Notes under the pieces: generated by a model
What the model saw: only the letters and a program-made list of their open reading frames with translations
What the model was told of the DNA's origin: nothing
The model's database searches: none
Shown here: piece after piece, positions 10,626 to 18,920 of the stretch
Position numbering within the stretch: position 1 is the first letter of the stretch
Layout: the number at the start of each line of letters is the position of its first letter
Translations under genes and position numbers: made by a program
DNA from: Kineosphaera limosa NBRC 100340
Lineage (GTDB): Bacteria; Actinomycetota; Actinomycetes; Actinomycetales; Dermatophilaceae
DNA: 64,000 nucleotides
Assembly: GCF_000298215.1 (NCBI RefSeq)
Contig: NZ_BAHD01000004.1
Span: 124,001-188,000 of the forward strand
Direction: 5' to 3'

Positions 10626-11654
10626 TCACCCGAGAGTGTGACGTTCGGCGAGTTGGGGTGAGGACGCGTCTGGGGCTGCGGTGAAGTCGGGGTGGCGTAG
10701 CAGCCCGCCGATGAAACCGGTGCCCCAGGCGTGGTGGGTGAGCATCGCGATGGGGCCCATCAGCAGCAGGTCGCGGTCGTGCCGTTCGAGGGAGGTGCGG
10801 GCCGCAACCGCCAGACAGGCGCCGGCGTAGGCCAGCGGGGGCACCAGAGCGCTGCGATGCCGGGTGGCCACCAGCAGGCAGGCGCTGTTGAGGGCCGTGA
10901 CCGCCGCGGGAGCGATCTGGCGCAGCTTCGGCTTGGAGTGGTGCTTGACGGTGTTCCAGGCGCGGCCGCGGCCGTGGTTGTACTGCTGGCGCGCCAGAGC
11001 GCGCCAGGTGCGACGCGGAAAGTAGGTGATGGCGGCCCCGGTGTCCAGAAAGATCCGGCCACCGTCGCCTGCCAGGCGCACATCCAGCTCGGCGTCCTCG
11101 TTGTGCATCATTCGCGGGTCGTAGCCGCCGACGCGCTCGAAGGCGGCGCGGTCGAAGGCGGCGTGATGCCCGTGGTCGACATAGCGCGATTCCCCGAGTC
11201 GGCGGTGTGCCGACCCACCGTTGCCCAGCAGGCTGTTCTGCGTCTGCGCGACCGCGTGCTGAAAGGGTGTGCCGCCGTCGGCGACCATAGGCACGACCAC
11301 CGACACGCAGCCCTGGTCACGAAGCTCGCGCAGCCCCTGCACGACGCGACGCAGGAAGCCGGCCGGGTAGGCGGCGTGGCAGTCGGTGCGCACGACGATG
11401 TCGACGTCGGCGGCGGCCCGGCTGACCGCCAGGTTGACCCCGCGCGACTGCGTGCGGCCGGGGTTGTCGAGCAACTCGATCCGCGGGTCGTGCGCCGCCA
11501 GCTGGCTGACCACCGCTCGGGTGCGATCCCGGCTGCCGCCGTCCGCCACCACCAGGCGCAGCGGCACGTCGTCGGTGTCGCGCAGTAGTTGGCGCACCGC
11601 CTCCCCGACAAAACGCTCCTCGTTGAGGGTGGGCATGACGACGAGGACGCTCAT
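10626..11654 (-). CDS. Glycosyltransferase family 2, ExoA-like
   Basis: 342-residue GT2 enzyme of the succinoglycan ExoA group, which adds a sugar to a lipid-linked intermediate at the cytoplasmic face of the membrane. The N-terminus is MSVLVVMPTLNEERFVGEA, followed by VVADGGSRDRT, the DxD-type VVRTDCHAAYP and HNEDAELDVRL. After the catalytic domain, residues about 270-325 are hydrophobic and form two or three membrane helices. The ATG at 11654 is preceded by GGAGG about 10 nt and AGGTGGGGG directly upstream. Open frame continues further upstream but matches no family. It forms a surface-polysaccharide cluster with the priming transferase and the fusion enzyme. Confidence 0.87.
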   Translation of the reverse strand: MSVLVVMPTLNEERFVGEAVRQLLRDTDDVPLRLVVADGGSRDRTRAVVSQLAAHDPRIELLDNPGRTQSRGVNLAVSRAAADVDIVVRTDCHAAYPAGFLRRVVQGLRELRDQGCVSVVVPMVADGGTPFQHAVAQTQNSLLGNGGSAHRRLGESRYVDHGHHAAFDRAAFERVGGYDPRMMHNEDAELDVRLAGDGGRIFLDTGAAITYFPRRTWRALARQQYNHGRGRAWNTVKHHSKPKLRQIAPAAVTALNSACLLVATRHRSALVPPLAYAGACLAVAARTSLERHDRDLLLMGPIAMLTHHAWGTGFIGGLLRHPDFTAAPDASSPQLAERHTLG

Positions 11655-12117
11655 CCCCCACCTACCTCCAAGGATTGCGAATGGTTCAGTTGCCGGCGCA
11701 TCCGTCACCAAGGCATTGATCTCCCGGCGCGTTGTCCCTGCACCACGCGCTCGGCGCGCCCGACCGATCCTAGTGGCCCACTCCTGTGGTCGCGATGAGC
11801 CTGGATGACGCCTGGTGCGCAGCGAGATCAATGTCCCGGATTTCGAGACGATTCGCCGATGGCGGACGTTGCGAGCGCGACACCGCGTCGTCGCCACGCG
11901 GCTGGTGCGCAGGCCGAAACGGCTGCGCTGCGGTCGAACTCGACCTCCGGTCGCCACGGCCAGGTGACGGGCCGAGACCGCGAGCAGGGTTGAGCCAAAA
12001 ACCGGGGTGAGATATGCCGCAAAACGCCTGCCTGAGAGAAATCTCAGCGCTGCCGCAACGGGGGCCGATGGTCATGGCGTCCACACCCCTCGCCTCCCCC
12101 CAACTGAAAGCCCCCAT
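11655..12117. other. Intergenic region upstream of the GH26 glycanase
   Basis: 463 bp between the leftward ExoA-like gene and the rightward glycanase; it holds no convincing gene. A -35-like TTGAGC (11990-11995) is followed after 17 bp by TATGCC (12013-12018), a weak promoter candidate. In the predicted leader, CTGAGA (12032-12037) and TCTCAG (12042-12047) enclose a GAAA tetraloop, a stable small hairpin about 70 nt before the start codon. I could not match the leader to a known riboswitch. Confidence 0.4.
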
Positions 12118-14205
12118 ATGTCTCTTCGCACCCCTGCGCGTCCCCGCAGGGCGGCGGCCGTCGCGTCCCTGTCGGCCTGCGCTCTGTCCCTCCCCATGCT
12201 CGGAACCGCCCTGATGACCCCCGCTGCGGCCGCAGCGGACGAGAGCACCACGGTGCTGCGGATGACGGTGGCTCCCCAAGCCGTCACCGACTCCAAGGGC
12301 AACGTTTGGCAAGCCCGCTCCGGCTTCTCCGGCGGAGCGAACAACGGCGACTACTCGGCCTCCTATGACGCCGGAACCCAGATCAAGGGCACCAGCGAGC
12401 ACTCCCTGTACCGGCACGAGCTGGTGCGCATGGACTCCTTCAAGCGAGCGCTGCCCAATGGCACCTACGACGTCACGCTGAAGATGCGTGAGGGCTGGTG
12501 GACCGCAGCCGGCCAGCGCGTGTTCAACGTGACCGCCGAGGGCAAGGGCGCCCTGAGCAACGTCGACATCTTCGCCTCCGTCGGGCAGCAGGCCGCCTAC
12601 GACCGCACCTTCCGGGTGACCGTCGCCGACGGCACCCTGGACCTCGGCTTCAACGCCAGCAAGGACTCCGCGCTCGTCTCCGCAATCCAGATCGACCGCG
12701 TCGCCGCGCCGGCGGAGCAGGAGAGCAGCCAGGTCGTCACCCGCATGTCGGTCAACCCGAACGCGACCAAGGACGCCGCCGGCAACACCTACAGTGCCCG
12801 CTTCGGCTTCGACCGCGGCGACTTCGCCGCCAGCTACAGCGGCAACGAACGCGTTGCGGGCACGAGCGACCAGGAGCTGTACCGCAGCGAGCTGGTGCGC
12901 TTCAACAGCTGGTCGCAGCCCGTGGCCAATGGCACCTACGACGTCACGCTGAAGATGCGTGAGGCCTGGTGGACCGCCGCCGGTCAGCGGGTCTTCGATG
13001 TCGTCGCCGAGGGTCAGACCGTGCTGCGCGACGTCGACATCTTCAAGGATGCCGGCAAGGGCCGCGCCTACGACCGCAGCTTCCGTGTCGAGGTCAAGGA
13101 CGGCCGCCTGAACCTGGCGGTCAACAACAAGAAGGACTCCGCGCTGGTGTCCGCGCTCGTCGTCGCCAAGGTGACCAACCCGGCGTCGAACAACCCGAAC
13201 CCGACGCCGACCTCGACCCCCACCTCCAACCCGACGACTCCGGCGCCCACCCCGACCACGCCGACGCCCACCCCGACGGCGACGCCGACCAACACGCCGA
13301 CCCCGCCGACCTCATCGACCAACCGGCCCAGCGGCCTGCTCTTCGACTCCGGTGTGTTCCCGATGCACCGCGCCGGTGTGGCCACGGCCTTCGAGAACTC
13401 GCGCGGCAAGAAGCTCGACGTCATCACGGTCTTCCCCTCGCGGGACAACTGGGGCTCGATGATGGGGGCCTGGTTCCTGGACAACCAGCGCATCCCGGCT
13501 GACTTCAAGGGCACCCTCGACGTCGGTGTTCCGCTGTGGCCCAACGACGGCAACCTGAACACCGCCGCCGCCGGCGGCTACAACGCCCAGTGGGAGCAGT
13601 TCGGCCGGCTCGTCGCCGCCAAGTACCCGAACGCCTACATCCGCCTCGGCTGGGAGATGAACCTGCCCGGTTGGCGTCACGCCGCCTACGCCCGCTCCGC
13701 GGAGCAGTGGAAGACCGCCTACCGCCACGCGGTGAACTCCATCCGCAAGGGTGGCTCGAACCTGCGGATCGCCTGGGTCGTCAACGAGGGCCCCGGCCAG
13801 ACCGACACGCAGGACGCCCGCGTGTTCTACCCCGGTGACGCGCACGTCGACTACATCGGCATGGACGCCTACGACTGGTGGCCCGGCTACACCTCGCCGG
13901 CCAACATCGCCAAGCACCTCGACAGCCAGTACGGCTGGAACTTCTGGCTCGACTTCGCCAAGAGCCGCGGCAAGAAGTTCGTGCTCCCGGAGTGGGGTGT
14001 CGCCCCGGCCAACAGCGCCAGCGGCGGCGACAACCCGATGTACATCAACTTCGTCTACGACTGGCTGAAGACGAACGCGCAGTGGATCGGCTACGAGAGC
14101 TACTTCAGCGAGTCGGACAGCTACATCCGCGGTGACCTGTTCACCAACAACCAGCGCGCCTCCGCCGAGTACAAGCGGTGGATGGGGCAGCTGTCGGCCA
14201 AGTAG
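12118..14205 (+). CDS. Secreted GH26-type glycanase with two malectin-like domains
   Basis: 695 residues, exported by a Sec signal peptide ending near residue 40 (TPAAAAADES). Two malectin-like carbohydrate-binding domains follow (about 42-205 and 207-360), then a Pro/Thr linker of repeated TPTP type (about 361-398) and a C-terminal glycoside hydrolase family 26-like domain. The probable acid/base is Glu513 in RLGWEMN and the nucleophile Glu625 in VLPEWG. GH26 enzymes cut beta-mannans or mixed-linkage glucans. Here, beside exopolysaccharide genes, it may instead trim the cell's own polymer. The domain pair is a duplication with 39 bp still identical in DNA. There is no strong ribosome-binding site before the ATG; the next in-frame upstream starts match no signal peptide. 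Confidence 0.86.
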   Translation: MSLRTPARPRRAAAVASLSACALSLPMLGTALMTPAAAAADESTTVLRMTVAPQAVTDSKGNVWQARSGFSGGANNGDYSASYDAGTQIKGTSEHSLYRHELVRMDSFKRALPNGTYDVTLKMREGWWTAAGQRVFNVTAEGKGALSNVDIFASVGQQAAYDRTFRVTVADGTLDLGFNASKDSALVSAIQIDRVAAPAEQESSQVVTRMSVNPNATKDAAGNTYSARFGFDRGDFAASYSGNERVAGTSDQELYRSELVRFNSWSQPVANGTYDVTLKMREAWWTAAGQRVFDVVAEGQTVLRDVDIFKDAGKGRAYDRSFRVEVKDGRLNLAVNNKKDSALVSALVVAKVTNPASNNPNPTPTSTPTSNPTTPAPTPTTPTPTPTATPTNTPTPPTSSTNRPSGLLFDSGVFPMHRAGVATAFENSRGKKLDVITVFPSRDNWGSMMGAWFLDNQRIPADFKGTLDVGVPLWPNDGNLNTAAAGGYNAQWEQFGRLVAAKYPNAYIRLGWEMNLPGWRHAAYARSAEQWKTAYRHAVNSIRKGGSNLRIAWVVNEGPGQTDTQDARVFYPGDAHVDYIGMDAYDWWPGYTSPANIAKHLDSQYGWNFWLDFAKSRGKKFVLPEWGVAPANSASGGDNPMYINFVYDWLKTNAQWIGYESYFSESDSYIRGDLFTNNQRASAEYKRWMGQLSAK

Positions 14206-14249
14206 GGCCACGTAGGTCACGCAAGTCATTGACCTAGAGCCCGCGCGAT

Positions 14250-14287
14250 CGGCGCCGGTCATCCTCTCCGGGGGGTGGCCGGCGCCG
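14250..14287. terminator. Bidirectional terminator hairpin
   Basis: CGGCGCCGG (14250-14258) pairs with CCGGCGCCG (14279-14287), 45 bp after the glycanase stop. The leftward FUSC gene ends just beyond, at 14317, so the hairpin can serve both converging transcripts. Confidence 0.65.
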
Positions 14288-14316
14288 GCGCGTTACCGAC
14301 CCTCGACGAGCACGCC

Positions 14317-15609
14317 TCAGTCGATGCCGTACCGCTGCGTCGCCTTCGATCCAGACGGCCTGGGCTGGCCCTGCAGCAGCAGCCGGTTCAGCACCGGGCC
14401 ATGTCGGTCCAGCAGAGGCCGCAGGGGGATGGCGCCGGTGTCGGGGCGGCGCACCCGCGCGTGCAGGTCGAGTTCGGACAGCACCCCCTCGATGCCGCCG
14501 AGGATCGAGCCGCGCAGCAGCCACGCGGAGGAGTCCCGGGCCGGCTCGACGAGGCAGAACTCCGTGAGCATCGCCTGGGTCTCGCGCAGCATGTCCAGGG
14601 TGTCCGCCAGAGCCGCCTCGGCCTGCGCGCTGCGCCCCTTCGCCTCCGCGACCGTCAGCGCCCCGAACGCCTCGATGACCGCGCCCATGTCGGCGAGCAC
14701 CACCGCCATGGCCCGGCGCAGCTCCTGCTCGTACTCGGTCTGCGGCTCGTCCTGTTCCGGCACCTCCTTGCGGAAGGCCAACAGGGTCTGGCGGACCGCC
14801 AGCAGCGTGCGGTCCAACGCCTGGACGCCGTAGAGGAGCATCGGGATGGTGTCGAGCGCGACGAGCGCCCGCGGGTTGAGTCGGCGCCGCTCGCGCGCCT
14901 CGGCGATCGCCGATTCCGCCTGCGTGACCAGCGGCAGGAGGCCGTGGATGTCGCGCAACCAGATGTCGATCTGGCGCCGGTCGAGACCGTGTTCCAGGTG
15001 CTCCCCGGCGGTCCGCAGCACCCGCGCGGCGCCGCCGGCCACGTCGAGCACCTTGGCGGTGGCCGCCTGCAGCCGCACCGGCGGCGGGAACGCCAGGTTG
15101 AAGGCCATCCCGACACCTGCACCGACGAGCGTGTTGATGATGCGGGTCTGCGCTGCGACGTCGTGCTGCACGACCCCGAGGATGAGCATCGCGCTGATCG
15201 GGGTCTCCAGGATGTGGTCGCCGAGCTTCATCAGATGAGCCAGGGTGAGGGCGGCGCCGATAGCCAACCCCAGGCTCCACCAGGTCAGGCCGACCCACGT
15301 CGAGAGCACGATCGCCACGAGCACCCCGGTCAGCACGGCGGCAACCCTGCCCAGGCCGTTGCGCAGCGAGGAGGTCGCGGTGGCCTGCACGACCAACAGC
15401 GCGGTCAGCGGGCCGGTGAGGTCGGTGTTGCCGGGGGTGATCGCCTGGGCGAGCAGGTAGGCGAGCACGGCCGCGATCGTCAAGCGGGTGATGCGCGCGG
15501 CGTAGGGGCTCACCCGGTCGCTCAGCTCGCGCAGCCGGGTCGACAGGTGACGCCCCCGGTCTGGGGACGCCCACACCCGCGCGATCCGGCGTAGTTGGCG
15601 GGTCGGCAT
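14317..15609 (-). CDS. FUSC/aromatic-acid-exporter-family membrane protein
   Basis: 430 residues. The N-terminal half has about six hydrophobic helices in the FUSC/ArAE arrangement (ITRLTIAAVLAYLLAQAI, LTGPLTALLVVQATAT, VAAVLTGVLVAIVLS, then further helices to about residue 190). The C-terminal half is a soluble helical domain with DRRQIDIWLRDIHGLL and long amphipathic helices. Related proteins export aromatic acids or are of unknown function. The ATG at 15609 is preceded only by a weak ribosome-binding site. The gene is divergent from the DUF445 gene 127 bp away, and no pathway link is evident. Confidence 0.75.
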   Translation of the reverse strand: MPTRQLRRIARVWASPDRGRHLSTRLRELSDRVSPYAARITRLTIAAVLAYLLAQAITPGNTDLTGPLTALLVVQATATSSLRNGLGRVAAVLTGVLVAIVLSTWVGLTWWSLGLAIGAALTLAHLMKLGDHILETPISAMLILGVVQHDVAAQTRIINTLVGAGVGMAFNLAFPPPVRLQAATAKVLDVAGGAARVLRTAGEHLEHGLDRRQIDIWLRDIHGLLPLVTQAESAIAEARERRRLNPRALVALDTIPMLLYGVQALDRTLLAVRQTLLAFRKEVPEQDEPQTEYEQELRRAMAVVLADMGAVIEAFGALTVAEAKGRSAQAEAALADTLDMLRETQAMLTEFCLVEPARDSSAWLLRGSILGGIEGVLSELDLHARVRRPDTGAIPLRPLLDRHGPVLNRLLLQGQPRPSGSKATQRYGID

Positions 15610-15736
15610 GCCTCAAAGATCGCACGCCGACGCGCGTCCTCGGTCGACTCGCGTTGCGCCTCAGCGCCGTCCGCGGCTTTCGGGAGTCGGGGTGGGGCCG
15701 ATGGGTGGAGCATCGGCCTCGGGGGAGAATCGGGTC

Positions 15737-17059
15737 ATGAGTGCATCGGACACGGCAGCGCCGGTCGAGGGAGCCTCGTCACCGCCACCGGACAATCCGC
15801 CCGGCCGCGGCGGGCTTGCCGACCTGTCGGAGGCTGACCGGCAGCGGGCCGCGGCGCTGCGGCGGATGCGGCTCGTCGCCACGTCGCTGCTGGTCATCGC
15901 GGCGATCATCTTTGTCGCGACGCTGCACCGCGACGGCTGGCTGGGGTACGTCAACGCCACGGCCGAGGCCGCGATGGTCGGCGCGATCGCCGACTGGTTC
16001 GCCGTCACAGCGCTGTTCCGCCATCCGCTGGGCATCCCCATCCCGCACACCGCGCTGGTGCCGCGCAAGAAGGACGTCTTCGCCAAGAGCCTCGAGGACT
16101 TCGTCGTCGGGCACTTTCTCACCGGCGACGCGGCGCGTGAGCGGTACCTGGCCGTCGGGGCGAGCAAGCGGGTCGGGCAGTGGCTGTCGAACCCGGCGAC
16201 CAGCGAGAAGGTCGTCGCGGAGGTCGCCCGCATGGGTGGTCGCGGGTTGGCCGCCGTGCGCCCGCAGGACGTGCAAGAGATCGTCGAGGGCTCACTGCTG
16301 CCGCGGCTGATGAGCGAACCGATCAGCCCGCTCGCCGGGCAGCTGCTCGAACAGGTCGCCCGCGACCGGGTGCATCAGCGGCTCGTCGACATCCTGCTCG
16401 CCGAGGCGCACCTGTGGCTGCTGGACAATCCGCGCACGTTCATGGCGATCGTGGCCGAACGTGCCCCGACGTGGGCACCGAGCTGGGTCAACAACATCGT
16501 CACCGACCGGGTGCACACCGAGGCGCTCAAGTGGGTGCGCGACGTGCGCGAGAACCCCGACCACCGGGTGCGGCTGGCCGTCGACCAGCTCGTCGCCGAT
16601 CTGGGCCGCGACCTGCAGGAGGACCCGGCCACGATGGCCAAGGCCGAGGCGATGAAGGAGGTGCTGCTGACCCATCCGCAGACCGGCGAGACCGTGCTCG
16701 CGCTGTGGGAGGTGCTGCGCTCGACCCTGCAGCGCTCCCTGGAGGACGAGGACGGTCAGCTACGCCGCCGCCTCGTGGCGGAGTCGGTGCACTTCGGGCA
16801 GCGGCTCATCGACGACGAGGAGCTGCGCACGCGGGTCGACGAGCGAGTCGCCGACGTCATCGCCTCCGTCGTGGCGACCTACGGCCGCGAGCTGGCTCCG
16901 GTCATCTCCCAGGTCATCGCCCGGTGGGACGGTAAGGAGGCCGCCCAGCGGATCGAGCTGCACGTGGGCCGCGACCTGCAGTTCATCCGCATCAACGGCA
17001 CCATCGTCGGCGGTCTGGCGGGGTTCATCATCCACGCCCTGTCGCAGCTGGCCCTGTAG
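15737..17059 (+). CDS. DUF445 membrane-anchored protein
   Basis: 440 residues. After a Pro/Gly-rich N-terminus there is one strong membrane helix (LVATSLLVIAAIIFVATL, about 53-70), then the DUF445 hallmark NATAEAAMVGAIADWFAVTALFRHPLGIPIPHTALVP. The long middle is helical and polar, and the C-terminus ends in GTIVGGLAGFIIHALSQLAL, a second membrane anchor. That N- and C-terminal anchor plan fits the family, whose function is not established. The ATG at 15737 follows GGGGGAG by about 9 nt. It stands alone between divergent and convergent neighbours. Confidence 0.85.
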   Translation: MSASDTAAPVEGASSPPPDNPPGRGGLADLSEADRQRAAALRRMRLVATSLLVIAAIIFVATLHRDGWLGYVNATAEAAMVGAIADWFAVTALFRHPLGIPIPHTALVPRKKDVFAKSLEDFVVGHFLTGDAARERYLAVGASKRVGQWLSNPATSEKVVAEVARMGGRGLAAVRPQDVQEIVEGSLLPRLMSEPISPLAGQLLEQVARDRVHQRLVDILLAEAHLWLLDNPRTFMAIVAERAPTWAPSWVNNIVTDRVHTEALKWVRDVRENPDHRVRLAVDQLVADLGRDLQEDPATMAKAEAMKEVLLTHPQTGETVLALWEVLRSTLQRSLEDEDGQLRRRLVAESVHFGQRLIDDEELRTRVDERVADVIASVVATYGRELAPVISQVIARWDGKEAAQRIELHVGRDLQFIRINGTIVGGLAGFIIHALSQLAL

Positions 17060-17126
17060 GCCAGGATGGCCGGCTGCCGCGGATCGACCTACCGGCGACC
17101 GATGTGGATGATCCGCAGCTCGAAGA

Positions 17127-18647
17127 TCACACGCCGTCCAGTCCCAATCGGGCTCGTGCCTGTGCGTGCGACACATAGGCCACCTGGCCCAACTGCTGCC
17201 GCACCAGGAACCTGCTCACCGCCAATTCGTCGTCGGCGTCGGCCAACGAGGATGCCTCACTCGTCAGGTAGGTCGGCACGAGGTAGCCGTCGGCGTCCTG
17301 AGTGCCCGGAAGGCCGACGGGTTCGCTGAGCCAGGAACCCCGCGCGACGACCGCACCGACGTCGTTCTGGCCGCTGCCGGTGGTGACTTCCAGGCCCTCG
17401 AGCGGGGTGCCCAGGGTGCCGAATCGCAGGCGTGTCGGGGTGTTGCAGGTGACCGGGCCGAACGCCTCCGGCGGCGTCCACGCCTGGTAGATCGGGCGGC
17501 CCGCCGCGAAGAACTCGTCGAGAACCTCGAGGGGTAGCGCGGCCGGACCGCAGGCGATCGTCGCCTCGGCGCGCCCCAACGCCGCGCGGGCCGGAGCCAG
17601 CAGGGTCGCCTCGAGCACGCCGTGTCCGGCTTGGGTCAGGATCGGCACCCGGGCCCCCACGGCTCGCGCGCGCTGCACCGCCCGGCCCGCCGCTCGTGCT
17701 CGGCGGCGGGCCCGCGCCAGCAGCCGGCCGACGCCCGTCCTCGGCCGACCACCAGGTGTCGCCGGGGAATCGACCGATGCCCCCGTACGGCTGGGGAGGC
17801 CGCTCGGTTCGGCGTCGTCGCCGCCGATGGCGACCGCGCTGGGGACCTGCGCCGCGTCGACGATGAGGACCGCCGGGGCCGTTGCGGCCAGCTCCCGCAG
17901 GTCGCTCACGTGGCAGTGCTCGGCGCCGTGGGTCAGCGCGTGCCAAATGAAGGCCCGGCTGGCTGCGGGATTCTCCGGCAGGTGGGTGACGTGCCGGTGC
18001 CCGGGGGTGACCGGCAGCAAGTCGTCCAGCGCCGCCAGCCCGGCGGCGAGCTGCCCCTGCGTGAACGTCGCCGCCGGGAGCACGAGTGCCGGGTCGTGCG
18101 GGTTGTGGCGCTGCGCGGTTCGGGTGTCGGGGCGGGTTAGGCGCAACCGCCGTCGGCGTGGTGGCGGGGCCACGGTCAGCGGCAATCGCGGCAGATCGGC
18201 AACATCCGGGAAGTCGAGTCCGGCCTGCCCAGGCGGCGCGGCAACGGCCGCCGGCGTGATACCTCGCTGCGCCAGCCCCGCCAGCCCGTCGGGTCGCAGG
18301 TCGGCCAGCGGAACCGCGACCCGGCCGGCGGCGACCACGCCCAGTTCGGCGACGATCGCCTCCGGGCCTTGTCCGACGACGAGCACCGCCGCCCCCACCG
18401 GCACGCTCGCGCGGTCCAACTCGGCCGCCAGGTCACGCACTCGCCGCCCCAACTCGGCGTAGGTGACGACGCGGGTGACGCCATCGCGGATCTCGTGGAG
18501 CGCGATCCGCACCCCGTACCGGGCGGCGGCGTCGGCCACACGCTCGGCCACGGTGGGCGGCTCGCCGCCTCTGGGCGCGCGCACGCCCTCGGGGCGGTCT
18601 GGGTTCGAAACCTCGGTGTGGGCGCGCTGCCTGCGGCGTCGAGTCAC
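17127..18647 (-). CDS. Divergent AMP-binding/acyl-CoA-synthetase-like protein
   Basis: 506 residues with the layout of the large domain of adenylate-forming enzymes: TYAELGRRVRDLAAELDRASV, GAAVLVVGQGPEAIVAELGVVAAGRVAVPL near the start, and QAWTPPEAFGPVTC, GTLGTPLEGLEV and a GYLVPTYLTSE block near the end. The phosphate-binding TSGTTGxPKG signature is missing; the corresponding place reads LVLPAATFTQGQLA. The C-terminal lid domain with its catalytic lysine is also absent or very short. It may therefore be inactive or have a changed reaction. An Arg/Ala-rich segment around residues 285-325 looks like a low-complexity insert. It is divergent from the peptide ABC operon. Confidence 0.6.
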   Translation of the reverse strand: MTRRRRQRAHTEVSNPDRPEGVRAPRGGEPPTVAERVADAAARYGVRIALHEIRDGVTRVVTYAELGRRVRDLAAELDRASVPVGAAVLVVGQGPEAIVAELGVVAAGRVAVPLADLRPDGLAGLAQRGITPAAVAAPPGQAGLDFPDVADLPRLPLTVAPPPRRRRLRLTRPDTRTAQRHNPHDPALVLPAATFTQGQLAAGLAALDDLLPVTPGHRHVTHLPENPAASRAFIWHALTHGAEHCHVSDLRELAATAPAVLIVDAAQVPSAVAIGGDDAEPSGLPSRTGASVDSPATPGGRPRTGVGRLLARARRRARAAGRAVQRARAVGARVPILTQAGHGVLEATLLAPARAALGRAEATIACGPAALPLEVLDEFFAAGRPIYQAWTPPEAFGPVTCNTPTRLRFGTLGTPLEGLEVTTGSGQNDVGAVVARGSWLSEPVGLPGTQDADGYLVPTYLTSEASSLADADDELAVSRFLVRQQLGQVAYVSHAQARARLGLDGV

Positions 18648-18823
18648 GTCGGCCTCCTAGTGCGCTGCCGCCAGGAGCACCGACGCCTGCTGGCGCCCGC
18701 GCGCCTTATCCGGCGTCTGTCCTGGTGTTTCTGTCCGTGCCCTCGTCGGCGCCCCTGCGCCTCCGCGGAGCGAAATGACCCCCGACACCACCACGGTAAA
18801 CCCGTCGCAACGCCGCCGGTGGT

Positions 18824-18845
18824 GTCAGTGGGATGGTTCACTGAC
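18824..18845. promoter_or_regulatory. Perfect 7-bp inverted repeat upstream of ABC operon
   Basis: GTCAGTG (18824-18830) and CACTGAC (18839-18845) flank 8 nt, 75 bp before the start codon of the ABC operon. It could be an operator or a leader hairpin. No -10/-35 pair beside it is convincing. Confidence 0.4.
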
Positions 18846-18920
18846 CGCATCGGCGGTGACCCGCCGGTGCGTCGACACCCACGAGCCGACCTCGCGCCTC
18901 GCGAACGACTGGAGCGTCCC

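Noticed and set aside
12032-12047. CUGAGA motif upstream of the glycanase, as in a TPP riboswitch
   Set aside because: The second TPP core (GAUCUGGAUAAUGCCAGCG-like) is missing and the gene is not related to thiamine; it is only a small GAAA hairpin.
17127-18647. Non-ribosomal peptide synthetase adenylation domain
   Set aside because: No A3 phosphate loop, no carrier or condensation domain, and a missing C-terminal lid.
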